A DNA stretch of 64,000 nt from Adiantum capillus-veneris. Lineage: Eukaryota > Streptophyta > Polypodiopsida > Polypodiales > Pteridaceae. The notes below the pieces were generated by a model, which worked only from the letters and a program-made list of their open reading frames with translations, did not search any database and was not told the origin of the DNA. Within the stretch, counting starts at the first letter, position 1. Each line of letters starts with the position of its first letter. A program made the translations under genes and the position numbers. Positions 11,305-24,135 of the stretch are shown here, piece by piece. The DNA is taken from contig CM043960.1 of the NCBI GenBank assembly GCA_014529385.2, forward strand, positions 119,604,543-119,668,542. The letters run 5' to 3'.

Positions 11305-13074
11305 TTGCCAGGATCATAGATTTTCTCTTTTAGGTTTGTTACCTGGAATACGCACTGTTTCCTCTTCATCTTGGGTCAAAAGAATGTACATTGAGTTAAC
11401 AAGAAATCAAGAATATTTATTAAGTTCCACCTTGTCATTCTCTTGATGGTCTTTGCAAAAGGGATCATCTGTAGGGTGGCTTGTCTTCCATCCTGAGGGC
11501 TGGTGAGGAAACTTGAGTTGGGATTTAGAAGGCTTAACCATAGAATTGATGCTCTGTTAAGATCATATCTTTTCTCTTTTTTCATTTTAGGTTTTCCACC
11601 TGGAATATGAAGAGTTTCCTATTTAGCTTGGGTCATAAGAATTTCCACTGATTTAACAAGTGATTGAGAAAATTTATAAGTTCCACCTTGTCATGCTCTT
11701 GAAGGTCTTTGTAGAAGGGATCATTAGTAGAGTGACTGACTTGAGGGGTGTCTTCCATCCTAAGGGTTGATGAGGGAATTTGAGTAGCTAGAATGCCTGG
11801 CTCTCCATCAACTGAGATGTTGGAATATGAAGACATGCCTCTTGCCTAATCCATAGCCAGGGCTTTCAGGAGGGACCAAAGGTTGAACTTGGGAAGGAAT
11901 TTTCTCGGCATTAGGATGGCGTGCATGTTCTTTCCTGGTCTTCTTTGGCTAGTTGAGATGAAGAAACCTTGTCCTCTTTATCCTTATCCTCCTCAAATAG
12001 AGATGGTTCAAAAAGATCATCTAATAATGCCCCAAACTTATTGACATATCCACAGGATTTTCCCCTTGTTGGAGTTTTGTTTCTATAGCTTGGACCCTTG
12101 TGTTGACTTGTTGGAAGCCTTGGTTGTTCTCTTTACATCCTTTATTCTTTTCAGCTTCCTTCTTTTGAGCCTTGTTATCAAGATCATGGAAATCATTAAT
12201 TAAATGCCCCTGCTTTAGACAATCAAACCAAGCATTGGGAACATTTTTGGATGTGTAGGACCTATCCACTTTGATCTTTGATTTGAATCGTTTCTTTGAG
12301 AGGAGCATCAATGCCCACCTCTATGAGTAATTGTGGGTCCCATTTGGGGTTAATATCATTTGTAGTTTTTTGGCCTAAAAATTTACCTATTTGTGCACCC
12401 CTCTGCTTGAGCCAGGGAAAGAATTAATTGGCGTAATCTAGAAATTCAACCCACACACAAACCTTGGAAGGTTTCTTACCCTTGGGATCTTGGGGGGTGC
12501 AATATGTAATCATGTTAATGTATAATGTGAGTTCAAAAGGAGGGGCTTTAAAATACAAAAAATGTAGACAATTTAACAGAGATACATTTAAATAAGGGGT
12601 TTTTATATTGAATTTTGGGAAAATTTCCTAAAGAAGGGGTCATTTTACTCACTTAGACATGTTAAAAGAGGGTTTTTTTTTAATACCCAGCAAATGCACA
12701 TTATATAGGGGGGTATAACGGTGAACCCTGAGCTTGAGATCAAAGCCTTTATGCCACTTCAAAACAAACATAATGAGCTTCTAATTAGCCATTACCCTCT
12801 ACTTATCACTTGCACAGTCATCAAAGAAAAAGAGATAGTAGTTGTTGGGCAGGTATTGTACCGGAGAGGGTAAAAGATTACTCGATTCCCATTCTCGCGC
12901 TATCCATTGTTTTATGATTTTGATTGGAGGTCTGATTTCATGGCACATGTCTATTACCACTATCTCTTTTAGGTGTTTAAACCAATTGTTGAGCTCAACA
13001 GCCCCAACAATGACTCACCCTTCATTCTGAAACTGAGCCTGATGCCCTTCATTATCAGCATCTTCATGATTATC
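11305..13074 (-). pseudogene. Decayed DUF4283/zf-CCHC_4-like coding remnant, copy A
   Basis: On the minus strand, frame fragments read VCVWVEFLDYAN, IGKFLGQKT and NVPNAWFDCLKQGHLI, then a Lys/Glu-rich tail (KKEAEKNKGCKENN). Order and spacing resemble the DUF4283 plus CCHC module of plant LINE ORF1 and related proteins. The zinc knuckle has lost Cys positions and several frames are needed. Further along are two imperfect copies, about 280 bp apart, of a segment containing ATGGAAGACA...CAAGAGCATGACAAGGTGGA. The family assignment is tentative. Confidence 0.45.
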
Positions 13075-13928
13075 TTCATTTTGAAACAGATCTTCTACCC
13101 GGGATACGGGAAATTTATTTTTGATAGTGATATGGTTTAGTGCGCGATAGTCGACATACATGCGGTATGTACCATCTTTCTTTTTCACTAAAAGGACTGG
13201 AGAGAAAAAGGGAGAGGAGATACGCCTCACCATTCCTTTGTCTACCAATTCTTGTACTTGCCTCATGATCCCCTATTGTTGAGCTTATGAAACTTGATAG
13301 GGACGTTTGTTAGGCGGTGAGCTTCCTGATAGGAGCTCAATTTGATGGTCATCATCCCCTCGTTTTGGAGGTAATTCCATAGGGATATCATCAATGAACA
13401 CATCTTGGAATCCTTTTAGAAAGTTAGACAAGTCTAACACGTCTTGATTCCTACCATTCACCTTTGATGAAACATTAGGACCTTTTTGGGATTCTTTGAC
13501 AAAACTCATGTACGCAGAAACTGAGCTTTTCATTGATTTATCAAGGGCGAGAGGGTTTAGAAGTGGTATAGTATGACCAGGCTCATTAGCGTCTATATAC
13601 ATATTCTTTCCCCTGTAGGTGAAGTAGATTCTCCTTTCAGGGAACTTCATGTTGGCAGCAATGCGGTTGAACCATGGTATCCCTAGGATAACATCCTCAT
13701 GTTGGAGAGGAGAGATGAATAAGTCTTCTTTGTTGACATAGCTTTGGACATGAAGCCTCAACTTTTGAATCAAGGGAGTAACGGAGGCTTGTTGTCCCTT
13801 GAAAGAGGCATTGGCCATTACAGCATCTCCCATCTCAAAATCTTGAATGCCCAACTTGGTGGCCAACTCCATTGATATGAAGTTGAGAGCATAACTAGGG
13901 TCAAACAAGATGAAAGCATCATGATCCC
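13075..13928 (-). pseudogene. G2 gypsy protease and truncated RT
   Basis: The 207-codon protease part begins near MFDPSYALNFIS and has the strand motif DVILGIPWFNRI. The usual D-[ST]-G-A triad reads DPSYA, so catalysis is unlikely. It ends with LPPKRGDDDHQIEL, the segment that normally precedes RT. After two stops RT begins ([40 protein letters not shown]) and is cut at VEDLF by the junction with direct repeat A, before any catalytic Asp. The right-arm copy has the same truncation. Confidence 0.85.
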
Positions 13929-15367
13929 TTACCTTTCCCCAAGCATAGTAAAGAGGTGATCCTTTGCAATGAGTATCCTCTTTTGGAGCTGCGATAGTGG
14001 AAGCCCTAGGAGTCTCATTGCGAGCATTTCTTTTGGGGCAAGAACGATAGCCATGTCCTTGCTCCCCACACTTAAAACATTTGTGATCCTAGAGAAAAGT
14101 TTCAAGCTCTTCAGGGCAGAGTTTATTTTTACCTTTGTAGACTCCTTTCTCCTTGGACCGATTGTTGTTGTTGTTGTTGGAATGGCCGTGGGAAAAATTT
14201 TGGGCATTAATTTTTTCCTTTGCATCACTTTTGTCTTTATTTTCCATGGGTTTGGCATTCCGTCTAACCCCTTGTTGGAAATTGATGCATGAAGCAACCA
14301 TGGTATGGTGGATTACTTCGCTAATAGAGTCGGGCCATTGAGAGTTGACATACTCGGCCATCTCTTCATCAGGTAATCCTGCACACAGAATTGTTGTTTT
14401 TGCTCAGCAAAGTTTATCTTTTGAAAGACAGTAGCCTTGAGATGTAAATCCCAAAACCTGTCCACACATTTGTGGATAGACTCATGAGAGAGAAGCCTTA
14501 AACTCTGCCATTTGGTGAGCACTTTGTCCTTTGCATCACTTGCAAGAAATTGCTTCATGATGGAAACTCGTAGAGTTTTCCATGTCTTTGGGGATTTTCC
14601 ATTGCCTTGAAGGCTAGCCCACCATTGACGAGCCGATTTTTGGAAGTGCATAGCTACATGATGTAGCTTGGAGGACTCCGTGAAGCCATCGTCTCCAAAG
14701 TCCGCATCAAATTGTTGGATGAAGTCCAATACTTTGTCGGTAGCACCAAAGGTTCCATCATAGATGAGAAAAGAGATACTCTTTTCTCCTCTTTGAACTT
14801 CTTGAGCTTTTGTAACCTTCTCCATGGAGGGTAAGATTTGTGATATCCTCCCCTCTTATATTCTCTAGGAGAATAGCCATAGCTTTCATCGATAGAGGAG
14901 GAAGGTGAAGAAGAAAGAGAAGAGGGTGAACTCTTTCTTGCCCTTTTCTTCCTTGGTTTCCTCTCTGCCCTTTTGGAGTGACGAGGAGAAGGACTATGTG
15001 TTAATTGTTTTTTCTTGGGAGGAGTTGGCGATCATTTAGTCATCCTTCTTCGTGGACCACATCTTCGGGAATTTAGAGATTCATTGCTTTCTTGATCTTT
15101 GGATTCCTCCTCTCGTATGGGAGAGAGTCTTCTTTTGGGGGTCTCTTCAAGAAGCCTTGTAAGCTCTCTCTCCTCTTGGAGAGGAAAGGTAATCCCATAA
15201 GCACAAAGTTGTTGAGTAACTTCGGCTTACAAAGCGCGGTTGCCCATAGCTTGTTGCAACCTAGTGACAAGATAATTAACAAACATGGGAGAACCATCAT
15301 TGGCACCTTCATGTGCAAAATCAAAGTTATCAATGTTTATTCTCCTCTCTTGGTTATTGTCAGCCAT
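13929..15367 (-). pseudogene. G2 gypsy gag
   Basis: Start ATG at 15365-15367 (MADNNQERRINIDNFDF). There is a stop soon after (AMGNRAL*) and several frame breaks. The middle is Ser/Arg/Lys-rich; the capsid core matches the gag family (LHHVAMHFQKSARQWWASL, FWDLHLKATVFQKI). An Asn run (HGHSNNNNNN) precedes a CCHC knuckle (CFKCGEQGHGYRSC). A stop separates the knuckle from the capsid core. Gag lies directly downstream of the G2 LTR and primer-binding site on the same strand. Confidence 0.85.
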
Positions 15368-15759
15368 GCTAATTAATCTTATGTGTTTACTCAGTGTGCT
15401 TTAGCAATTCAAAACCTTAGTTGCTACTCCTCTTAGCCTTTGAAAATAGGCACATAAGTATCTACACCCACGTCTTGAATTGGTTAATTATAGAGAGTAG
15501 TGGAGTGAGTGTAACATAGCAAAGTTGTCGAGGGATAGATCCTTTCGGATTTCTTATGGCTCAATAATGGTAAAGCCATAGGCAAGTCTAAAAAGACTCC
15601 ATTATTAAGTCCAAAGCTCCCGAGGTGTGCACCATATCCCACATCGTGGGCTCAACAAAACCTATCATAGATCCCAGTCCCACTTACCCTATATAATTAT
15701 CAAAATCAAGCATTAATAGGCTACTTAAGGACCTCTCTTCTCAAGCAAGAAAAGAGAAA

Positions 15760-15778
15760 CCAAATGCTCTGATACCAA
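15760..15778 (-). other. G2 primer-binding site (initiator tRNA-Met)
   Basis: Minus-strand TTGGTATCAGAGCATTTGG, complementary at its start to the 3' end of plant initiator tRNA-Met, immediately inside the LTR. This is a retrotransposon signal, not a tRNA gene. Confidence 0.85.
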
Positions 15779-17281
15779 CGTAATGGAAATTGCCTATGAA
15801 CTTTGAGAGTAGCGGAATTAGGGGGGAATTAGGTGAAGCACTTTTGAGAGATTCTTTGTGAGCATAGCGGGTGAACTTATTTGATGGTAGCAACATAAAC
15901 ATGGTACTTAGTTAACTTGGCATGAACAATACTTTTGCAAGAGAGAGAGTTTAGAGAACATGACACTAGTTGAGAAACGGATTCATATGGAGCTGGTCCC
16001 CCCCTCCAATAGGCATTTGTATTATAGGTTCTCCCATCAAGAGAGACTTGGTACATTACAATCTTTGTGTTCCTTGTGACCTACGTGATGCAATGAAGAT
16101 GGAAAACTTCATGCATCACAAGTATAGCATAACTTAAAGAAATCATTAACTATCCCAAGCCTCAGTCCCAAGGCCTCAAACACCTTCGAAGGTGGAGAGA
16201 TCTAGCGGGGAATGAGGATAGGGAAGAGGAAGAAGAAACATTCCATAGGAGAAAGAAGTAGTTCCTCACATATCATTACTCTCCTTGCTAGCATACATAA
16301 TATCATAGTAATGGAGATGGAGAAGATGGCAAGCTTAAGCATTTAATCATGACTCTTGCTTGGATTAGCACTCCATAGCCAAGAGTGTTGTGTAGGCTTT
16401 CACTCTCACAAGCTTGGATAAGGAGGTGGTGTTCCTCAACTTTCACCAAGTGAGAATGGTCCCTTAAATGAGTGTGTGTGATGGTGTATATCCCTGTAGC
16501 ACCCCCCCTCCTTGCTTTGGGCGAGTTGTGACCCTGTTGCATGTTGCAAGCTCATTGGACCCCTCTCCCCTAGCCAATCACATGCAGCATGCAATCAAGT
16601 ACATGGGTAGTCTTCTGACAAGTGTCCTCCTTATCCCTTAGAGAGACAGAGCTTGAAAATATCTAGATGTTTGTTAGATGGAAGTAGAAACTCATTGGAC
16701 CCCTCTTTAGCCAACCAATAGCATTCACACACCCATGTGGTTAAGCTTAGTGAGAGTCTGACATGTGTCCCATGTGCTCTTTTAGAATTTCCACTAACTT
16801 TGAGATTTTTATGCATAGGAAGTTTCTCAAGCAGCTTCCTCATTAAGTGAGTAGGTTCTCTTTTTGACTCAAGCATCTTACCCCCCATGCATAGGAAGAT
16901 TCTCAAGCAACTTCCTCATTAAATGTGACAGGTACCTCGAGTACCTTAGTCATCAAGCATGACAAGCACCTTAGGTGGTGTTCCCACCTCAAGCACAACC
17001 CTAGCTTGCGGTTCCCTCCTCAAGCACAGCCCTAGCTTGCCTAAGTTTAGGTCGGGTTCCCACCTCAAGTACAACCCTAGCTTGCTTAAGGTTCTCACCT
17101 CAAGCACAACCCTAGCTTGCTTAAGGTCAAAAGGACTTTTAACACTAACCATTTGAGGTCTTTATGAAGCTAACCCTAAGGTCTTTTAAGGTTCATTAGT
17201 TAACCTTGCTCTTTGACATATTATCACTCAATTTGGGGCCCTTTACCATTGGCCCCGTGTTGAGATAGATCCGTAAGCACA
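15779..17281 (-). repeat. G2 5' LTR (1.5 kb)
   Basis: The minus strand starts TGTGCTTACGG and ends at ATTACG next to the primer-binding site. It is of the same family as the LTR-like blocks at 28541-29990 and 38695-40188, sharing stretches such as TTGTATTATAGGTT, GTGCAATGAAGATGGAA-type segments and CACCTTCGAAG. Inside, 16960-17130 has a diverged short repeat containing CCTCAAGCACAACCCTAGCTTGC four times. No 3' partner LTR is found for this truncated element. Confidence 0.8.
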
Positions 17282-18015
17282 TGTCTATATTCTAACCCTT
17301 GTTCCCGTTTATTATCGATCCCATATTTAAATGATCAGTTTAATATGAGAAAATCATTTGGGTTGATTAGATATTAGATATTTGATGACAGACTTTGACT
17401 CTAGAAGTGAGTTTCTCATAAATATCCGTGATACCAGCAAATGAAAGTGTCCATGTCATTTTCCTCATGCATAATCTTTGATTTCAACTCTTTACACAAC
17501 AATGCAATTTTAGCCTCGTTGTCACTTCTATAAAGACCACATAGAATATCCCAATTCTATTTAGCTGAGAAAATTTGATGAGTAGTAGTGTGATTCACAA
17601 ATAATGAAATCAATGCATGAGGTTGTGCATCTTTAGCATCCCAATGAGATTGCTTAGTTGTAGGGAAAATAGCTCTGCAACAAGTAGTAACCCTACCACC
17701 ATATTCTACAACATCCTCAACATCACATGTATCCACATAACAAGGACGTACGTCAATTCCCTAAACAAATTTCCAAATGCACTTTACACAAAAAATGGTG
17801 CATCATCATGTAAGCCCACATTGACTAATTTTCTCCATCCACTTTACCCTCAACAGCAAACATCTTGACCACATCTATGTTGTTGTCATCCATGGTGAGT
17901 GCCTGCACCTCATGTGAAAATTGCCCAAAAAGAGGAGAAATGAAGTGAACCCAATACGTGCTAGTGATGCTGGTGATCAAGCTCGGGAGTATGTAACACA
18001 CTAGTCTAATACCAA
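17281..18015 (-). pseudogene. Copia gag N-terminal remnant, copy B
   Basis: Uninterrupted counterpart of the copy A remnant. It starts at the primer-binding region (TTGGTATTAGAC, minus strand), reaches ATGGATGACAACAACATAGA, and continues with degenerate gag similar to copia-1. It is rich in stops and frameshifts. This copy supplies the empty-site sequence that defines the insertion in copy A. Confidence 0.75.
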
Positions 18016-18249
18016 TAGTTGAAAATAGGGTTGCAGGGAAATAGGGCACACAACTTGGAGAAGATGAAGAATCTCAAGGCACACAATAGAGAGTATGTAT
18101 TTCTTAATGCACTATAAAAGATAAGTTAGCCCTAGAGTGATGGGTGTATATACAATTCACGGGGGGAAAAACCTCCTATTGAGGGGAAAAAATGCCCTGG
18201 TGGTCCTAAGTATTTTTACACACATCACTACCACGTGTATACGGTAACA
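18016..18249 (-). repeat. Copia LTR, copy B (234 bp)
   Basis: Minus-strand TGTTACCGTATACACG...TTCAACTA, homologous to copy A and to the copia-1 LTRs. No downstream partner LTR is seen in the arm. Confidence 0.85.
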
Positions 18250-20240
18250 TTGCCAGCATCATAGATTTTCTCTTTTTCTCTTTTAGGTTTGTTACCTGGA
18301 ATACGCACTGTTTCCTCTTCATCTTGGGTCAAAAGAATGTCCATTAAGTTAACAAGAAATCAAGAATATTTATTAAGCTCCACCTTGTCATGCTCTTGAA
18401 GGTCTTTGCAAAAGGGATCATCTGTAGGGTGGCTTGTCTTCCATCCTGAGGGCTGGTGAGGGAACTTGAGTTGGGATTTAGAAGGCTTAACCATAGAATT
18501 GATGCTCTGTTAAGATCATATCTTTTCTCTTTTTTCATTTTAGGTTTTCTACCTGGAATATGAAGAGTTTCCTATTTAGCTTGGGTCATAAGAATTTCCA
18601 CTGATTTAACAAGTGATTGAGAAAATTTATAAGTTCCACCTTGTCATGCTCTTGAAATTCTTTGTAGATGGGATCATTGGTAGGGTGAGTGACTTGAGGG
18701 GTGTCTTCCATCCTAAGGGTTGATGAGGGAATTTGAGTAGCTAGAATACCTGGCTCTCCATCATCTGAGATGTTGGAATATGAAGACATGCCTCTTGCCT
18801 TATCCATAGCTAGGGCTTTCAGGAGGGACCAAAGGTTCAACTTGGGAAGGAATTTTCTCTGCATTAGGATGGCGTGCATGCTCTTTCCTGGTCTTCTTTG
18901 GCTAGTTGAGATGAAGAAACCTTGTCCTCTTTATCCTTATCCTCCTCAAATAGAGATGGTTCAAAAAGATCATCTAATAATGCCCCAAACTTATTGACAT
19001 ATCCACAGGATTTTCCCCTTGTTGGAGTTTTGTTTCTATAGCTTGGACCCTTGTGTTGACTTGTTGGAAGCCTTGGTTGTTCTCTTTACATCCTTTATTC
19101 TTTTCAGCTTCCTTCTTCTGAGCCGTGTTATCAAGATCATGGAAATCCTTAATTAAATGCCCCTACTTTAGACAATCAAACCAAGCATTGGGAACATTTT
19201 TGGATGTGTAGGACCTATCCACTTTGATCTTTGATTTGAATCGTTTCTTTGAGAGGAGCATCAATGCCCACCCTATGAGTAATTGTGGGTCCCATTTGGG
19301 GTTAATATCATTTGTAGTTTTTTGGCCTAAAAATTTACCTATTTGTGCACCCTCTGCTTGAGCCAGGAAAAGAATTCATTGGCGTAATCTAGAAATTCAA
19401 CCCACACACAAACCTTGGAAGGTTTCTTACCCTTGGGATCTTGGGGGGTGCGGGTGCAATATGTAATCATGTTAATGTATAATGCGAGTTCAAAAGGAGG
19501 GGCTTTAAAATACAAAAAATGTAGACAATTTAACAGAGATACATTTAAATAAGGGGTTTTTATATTGAATTTTGGGAAAATTTCCTAAATAAGGGGTCAT
19601 TTTACTCACTTAAACATGTTTAAAAGAGGGTTTTTTTTTAATACCCAACAAATGCACGTTATATAGGGGGTAGAACGGTGAACCCAAGCTTGGGATCAAA
19701 GCCTTTATGCCACTTCAAAACAAACATAATGAGCTCCTAATTAGCCATTACCCTCTACTTATCACTTGCAAGTCACTTTCACAGTCATCAAAGAAAAAGA
19801 GATAGTAGTTGCTAGGCAGGTATCGTACCTGAGAGGGTAAAAGATTACTCGATTCCCATTCTCACGCTATCCATTGTTTTATGAGTTGATTGGAGGTCTG
19901 ATTTCAGGCACATTCCTATTACCACTCTCTCTTCTTTTAGGTGTTTAAACCAGTTGTTGAGATCAGCAGCCCCAACAATGACTTACCCTTCATTCTGAAA
20001 CTGAGCCTGATGCCCTTTATTATCAGCATCTTCATGATTATCATTAGGCATATCTTCTCTAGCTTCTTTGTTTTCAGCTTCAACAACAAGACTCTTCAAA
20101 TTAGAATGAGAATTAGCACAACCATTTTGTTTTCGGGGATGACTCTCATTAACCTCAAGGATTTGAGGATGATTCTCAACATTCTGCCAGACATTAGAAA
20201 TAGAAGAAATTTAGTCATTAAGAAAGGGGGGATTATGATT
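18250..20240 (-). pseudogene. Decayed DUF4283/zf-CCHC_4-like remnant, copy B
   Basis: Same module as in copy A (VCVWVEFLDYAN, IGKFLGQKT, degenerate knuckle). It extends further at its 5' side: on the minus strand 20043-20240 is open as an Asn/Glu/His-rich stretch (NVENHPQILEVNESHPRKQN, then EAENKEAREDMPND) that leads in frame into the segment shared with copy A. That upstream part is replaced by gypsy RT in copy A. The protein family is uncertain. Confidence 0.4.
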
Positions 20241-20909
<669 letters not shown>

Positions 20910-21239
20910 ACCATTAAGCGTGTTTTTTTCATGTGTGTGTTTGTGTGCAATGAAATGTGGGATACACCCCCTCCAAAGCAAACCAAAAAGAGAAAGAAAA
21001 CCCCACATGCGAGCTTTGATATGCAGAAGTTTGCAGCCTTGAACGCCGGAGCCCCATGCCATCTCTGACTACTAGCCCACAAAAGGTGCATCCACAACAC
21101 ATGCACCGGCATTGCCTCCCTTTTACGTGCCACAGTGTCCCTAACCATGGGATCAATGGTCCCAATTGAAAGGCAGGAAGGCGAATGATCTGAACCATTG
21201 ATCAATTAAATCTAAACTCAGGATCCCAAGTTTAAATTT

Positions 21240-21372
21240 TTTAAGCTAATCTTGGGAGGCCTGTCACGTGGACCTACGAGGGATCTAATCTCGAGACGCC
21301 CTCACTTCTCTGTCGGGTTTTGAACCCTCATCACTAGGTTGAGGAGCAGAGGACTTGACCAACATGCCCACA
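21240..21372 (-). mobile_element. Candidate tRNA-derived SINE, left arm
   Basis: On the minus strand a box A-like stretch (TGTTGGTCAAGTCC) is followed about 35 bases later by a box B-like GGTTCAAAACC (21316-21326), the spacing of an RNA polymerase III tRNA promoter. There is no acceptor stem, so it is not a tRNA gene. Element ends and target duplication were not resolved. Confidence 0.4.
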
Positions 21373-22809
21373 TGCCCTTGGTTGAATTAGATGTGATTCC
21401 AGATCAATGTGAGGTAAACTTGGGATATTGACATAAAAACTAAAATTGGGATCCGAAGTTCCGTTTTTGTGGATTCCACCATAAAAACTAAGCTTGGGAT
21501 CTCGAGTTTAGTTTTTATCCATCAACAAACAAGATCTATGAGCACCCTTGATTTTGCACAAGAGTCCTTGATCCCATGGTTAGGACCCCGTGAACTTAAA
21601 GCTGAGGCTGACAATTCCCACACTGTTCAAAGTGACCTGTATGAAGCTACCTTTTCTGCCTTGCCTTACTATTGGCTCCTACTCTTGCTTGTCATCGACA
21701 TCATTGTCTGCTGCTCATTACTTTGTTTAGCTTGCCCTGCTACTTGCCTCAAAGGCTCAACCATTTGTTGAAGCCTCTTTCGCCTACCCCAAGATCCCTC
21801 TTTTGGCTATCCCATGCTCTGTGCTAACCCCACTGATGGACCCATGCTTCTATGTTGTAGCCCACATCTCCTCACATAGAATTTAAACATCCATAGGCTC
21901 ATGGTCCATACTTGCTCGACTTGCTCTCAACCACCCACAACCCCTTGCATCTACAACATATTTGCCCACAACTCTTCAATGCCATCAACTCGCCCATCAT
22001 CACCTACAGGCTATTGCCACTTGTAGATCTTGGCTTTATTGACAATTGAACATTAAGTTTACTTTTGGAAAATCTCATTCTCACCAAGTCAATTGTTTTG
22101 GTCCTAACAAACCCATGCTCCCACGGCTTAAAACTCTTGACCAAGCCCAAGTTCACAAAGCAAGGCATCATAAGAGCTCCCAAGGACTCCAAGGCACCAA
22201 GAGATCATCACCACCACACTGTGTATTTGAGCTTCAAATAAGTATTCAAGGATCATTCAAGCGCATTGAGCATTCAAGATACTCAAAACACTTCAAGCTT
22301 TGAGCACTTCAAGCACTAAACTGGTTTGGCAAATGAGTTCCAAAAACACATCAAGCATTCACGGCCCTACAACTAAAAAGTTAAAAACTATTCATGGCAC
22401 CAAGCCATGCATTCACACTGTAAGTATTTTTGTATTTTGAACAAACCATTGTCCCTTTGTATTTGCATGTATACAAGCACTATGTCCACCAATAAGAAGG
22501 GACATGCACCCAACCAGTGTTTCTTCAAAGAAATGCTAAGAATCAAAGAAATCCCAAATATTCCAAAGTTAAAGTACACGTTGTGGAAGAAGAAGAATAA
22601 GAAGAAGGGGATGCCAACACTATCTATTATGTTGATGTATTGTAATGGGTTTTAGACACTACCCAAAACCCAAATTTTGGAGGTAAGACCTACCCTCTTT
22701 TGCATTAGATTCATCTTATGAGTCATGTACAATTACTTTAAGTGACCCATATTAACCTCCTCTATTAGTATCCATGCACATCGTGTAAGCTTCAACTTAC
22801 GAGGGTGTT
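21373..22809. other. Non-coding block with repeated GGATCC-centred palindromic motifs
   Basis: Between 21205 and 21530 variants of AAACTTGGGATCC.AGTTT recur in both orientations. The rest (21530-22809) has no convincing coding sequence. It may be the internal 3' part of the LTR element whose terminus starts at 22810. Confidence 0.4.
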
Positions 22810-23145
22810 TGTTGGGGTAAACTGTTAGCTTACACTTAATACATGACCAAGCCCCAAAAGCCAAGCATACTAAGCATGCACCTTACTACATGGATTTCCC
22901 TAACACATGCTTCTCAATAGTCACATGCTATTTTGTATAACCACATGATGCTTGACCTTTTTCCCACATGTGATGAATATCACTTTTCAACATTTAATTC
23001 CACCTTCCTTGTTTGAGTCTGTAGATGGCCACTATGCAAATGATGTAATCCTCCATCTCCATCTCAAAATCTAATACAATCATTATGTCATCAATTCAAT
23101 ATGAATGGTTCTTTTGTCTATCCAACATAAACTTTCAAAAGGCCC
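22810..23145 (+). repeat. LTR-like terminus truncated by the inverted-repeat boundary
   Basis: TGTTGGGGTAAACTG follows a purine-rich GAGGGTGTT, the usual look of a 3' LTR start after a polypurine tract. The LTR's end is not identified; it may continue past 23145 into the spacer, in which case the left side of the inner boundary would be the original sequence. Confidence 0.35.
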
Positions 23146-23297
23146 TTGTAGGCCTTATGTAAAGCATGGGCATATTAGATAAGAGAATTCACCAAGATAT
23201 CCCTACCCATGGTTGTTTAAGATCAAAGGAGTCCTGGTCAAGCATGCTTTGGTTGATGTATGCCAAAAACAACGTTGGGGGTGGGGGGTGGGTGCGT

Positions 23298-23333
<36 letters not shown>
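23298..23333. repeat. G36 homopolymer
   Basis: Thirty-six consecutive G. True length is uncertain because such runs are error-prone in sequencing. Capable of G-quadruplex formation. Confidence 0.8.
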
Positions 23334-23334
<1 letters not shown>

Positions 23335-24058
23335 GGTGGTACTAAACAATGGAAGAAGAGAGGAGGAGAAGGAAGAGGTTACATTTGTACTTGAAAGATT
23401 CCTTTACATCTTTCAATTAATGGATTTTTATTTCAGAGAAGCATGTATGATGAGTATAATTGCTATATAACAAAATGATATGATTAGGATTACTATACAA
23501 CAAAAATGTAGGATTCTTAGTTAGCATGTCAAATTAACTACTTAAAGCCTCAAGTTACTTGGCAAACAAAGTTCTTAGGTTGAGAAGCATAGTTTAGCTA
23601 TTTTTAACTAGGAAAATTAAACCTTTCTACTATCTTGCTCTAGTTTTCTTATATAGGAATCGGATTAAAGCTCCTTGTGATCAATCAGTGTCAAAGAGAA
23701 TGAAGGCTTGTTCGATCTCTTATCTCGACTCATCCGTTGGCTATAGCTAGTTTCGTTTTTGGGCGGGGGGGGGAAGGGGGTCAACCATAAGTAGATTCTA
23801 TATATCGAGTGCATTAAAGCTCACGAATAAAAGGGACCCTTTTCCTATTCAATCTTTAAAAAAAAATCAAGATCCATTTTTCAACACCCTTCTATCTATG
23901 AAAATGTGAGAAAATATTGAATAATAGAATCCCTAATATTGAACCCACACGATCGTTTTTTATTTTGTTGTAGTGACCCCCTCCCCCCCCCCAGTCCTCG
24001 AGTAGTCACTGCTAATCTGGGTCGATGCCACTCTCATTGACATGGCTCTATTGCTATT

Positions 24059-24060
<2 letters not shown>

Positions 24061-24132
<72 letters not shown>
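24061..24132. repeat. (TC)36 microsatellite
   Basis: Seventy-two bases of uninterrupted TC. Confidence 0.97.

Positions 24133-24135
<3 letters not shown>

Larger units (their letters stand above)
6441..13074. repeat. Direct repeat copy A in the left arm (2.74 kb plus a 3.9-kb insertion)
   Basis: Apart from the insertion at 7162-11053, this matches copy B at 17281-20042. Both begin ATGTCTATATTCTAACCC and end at ATGATTATC, after which they diverge. Content on the minus strand: a DUF4283-like remnant, a copia LTR, then a gag remnant. At its right edge copy A is fused to a gypsy RT fragment. Confidence 0.85.
17281..20042. repeat. Direct repeat copy B in the left arm (2.76 kb)
   Basis: Same content as copy A without the 3.9-kb insertion: copia gag remnant, copia LTR, DUF4283-like remnant, all minus strand. 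Local differences are small indels and substitutions. It directly abuts the G2 LTR at its left edge. Confidence 0.85.

Noticed and set aside
15760-15778. tRNA gene at TGGTATCAGAGC sites
   Set aside because: Only the tRNA 3'-end complement is present, beside LTRs; these are primer-binding sites.
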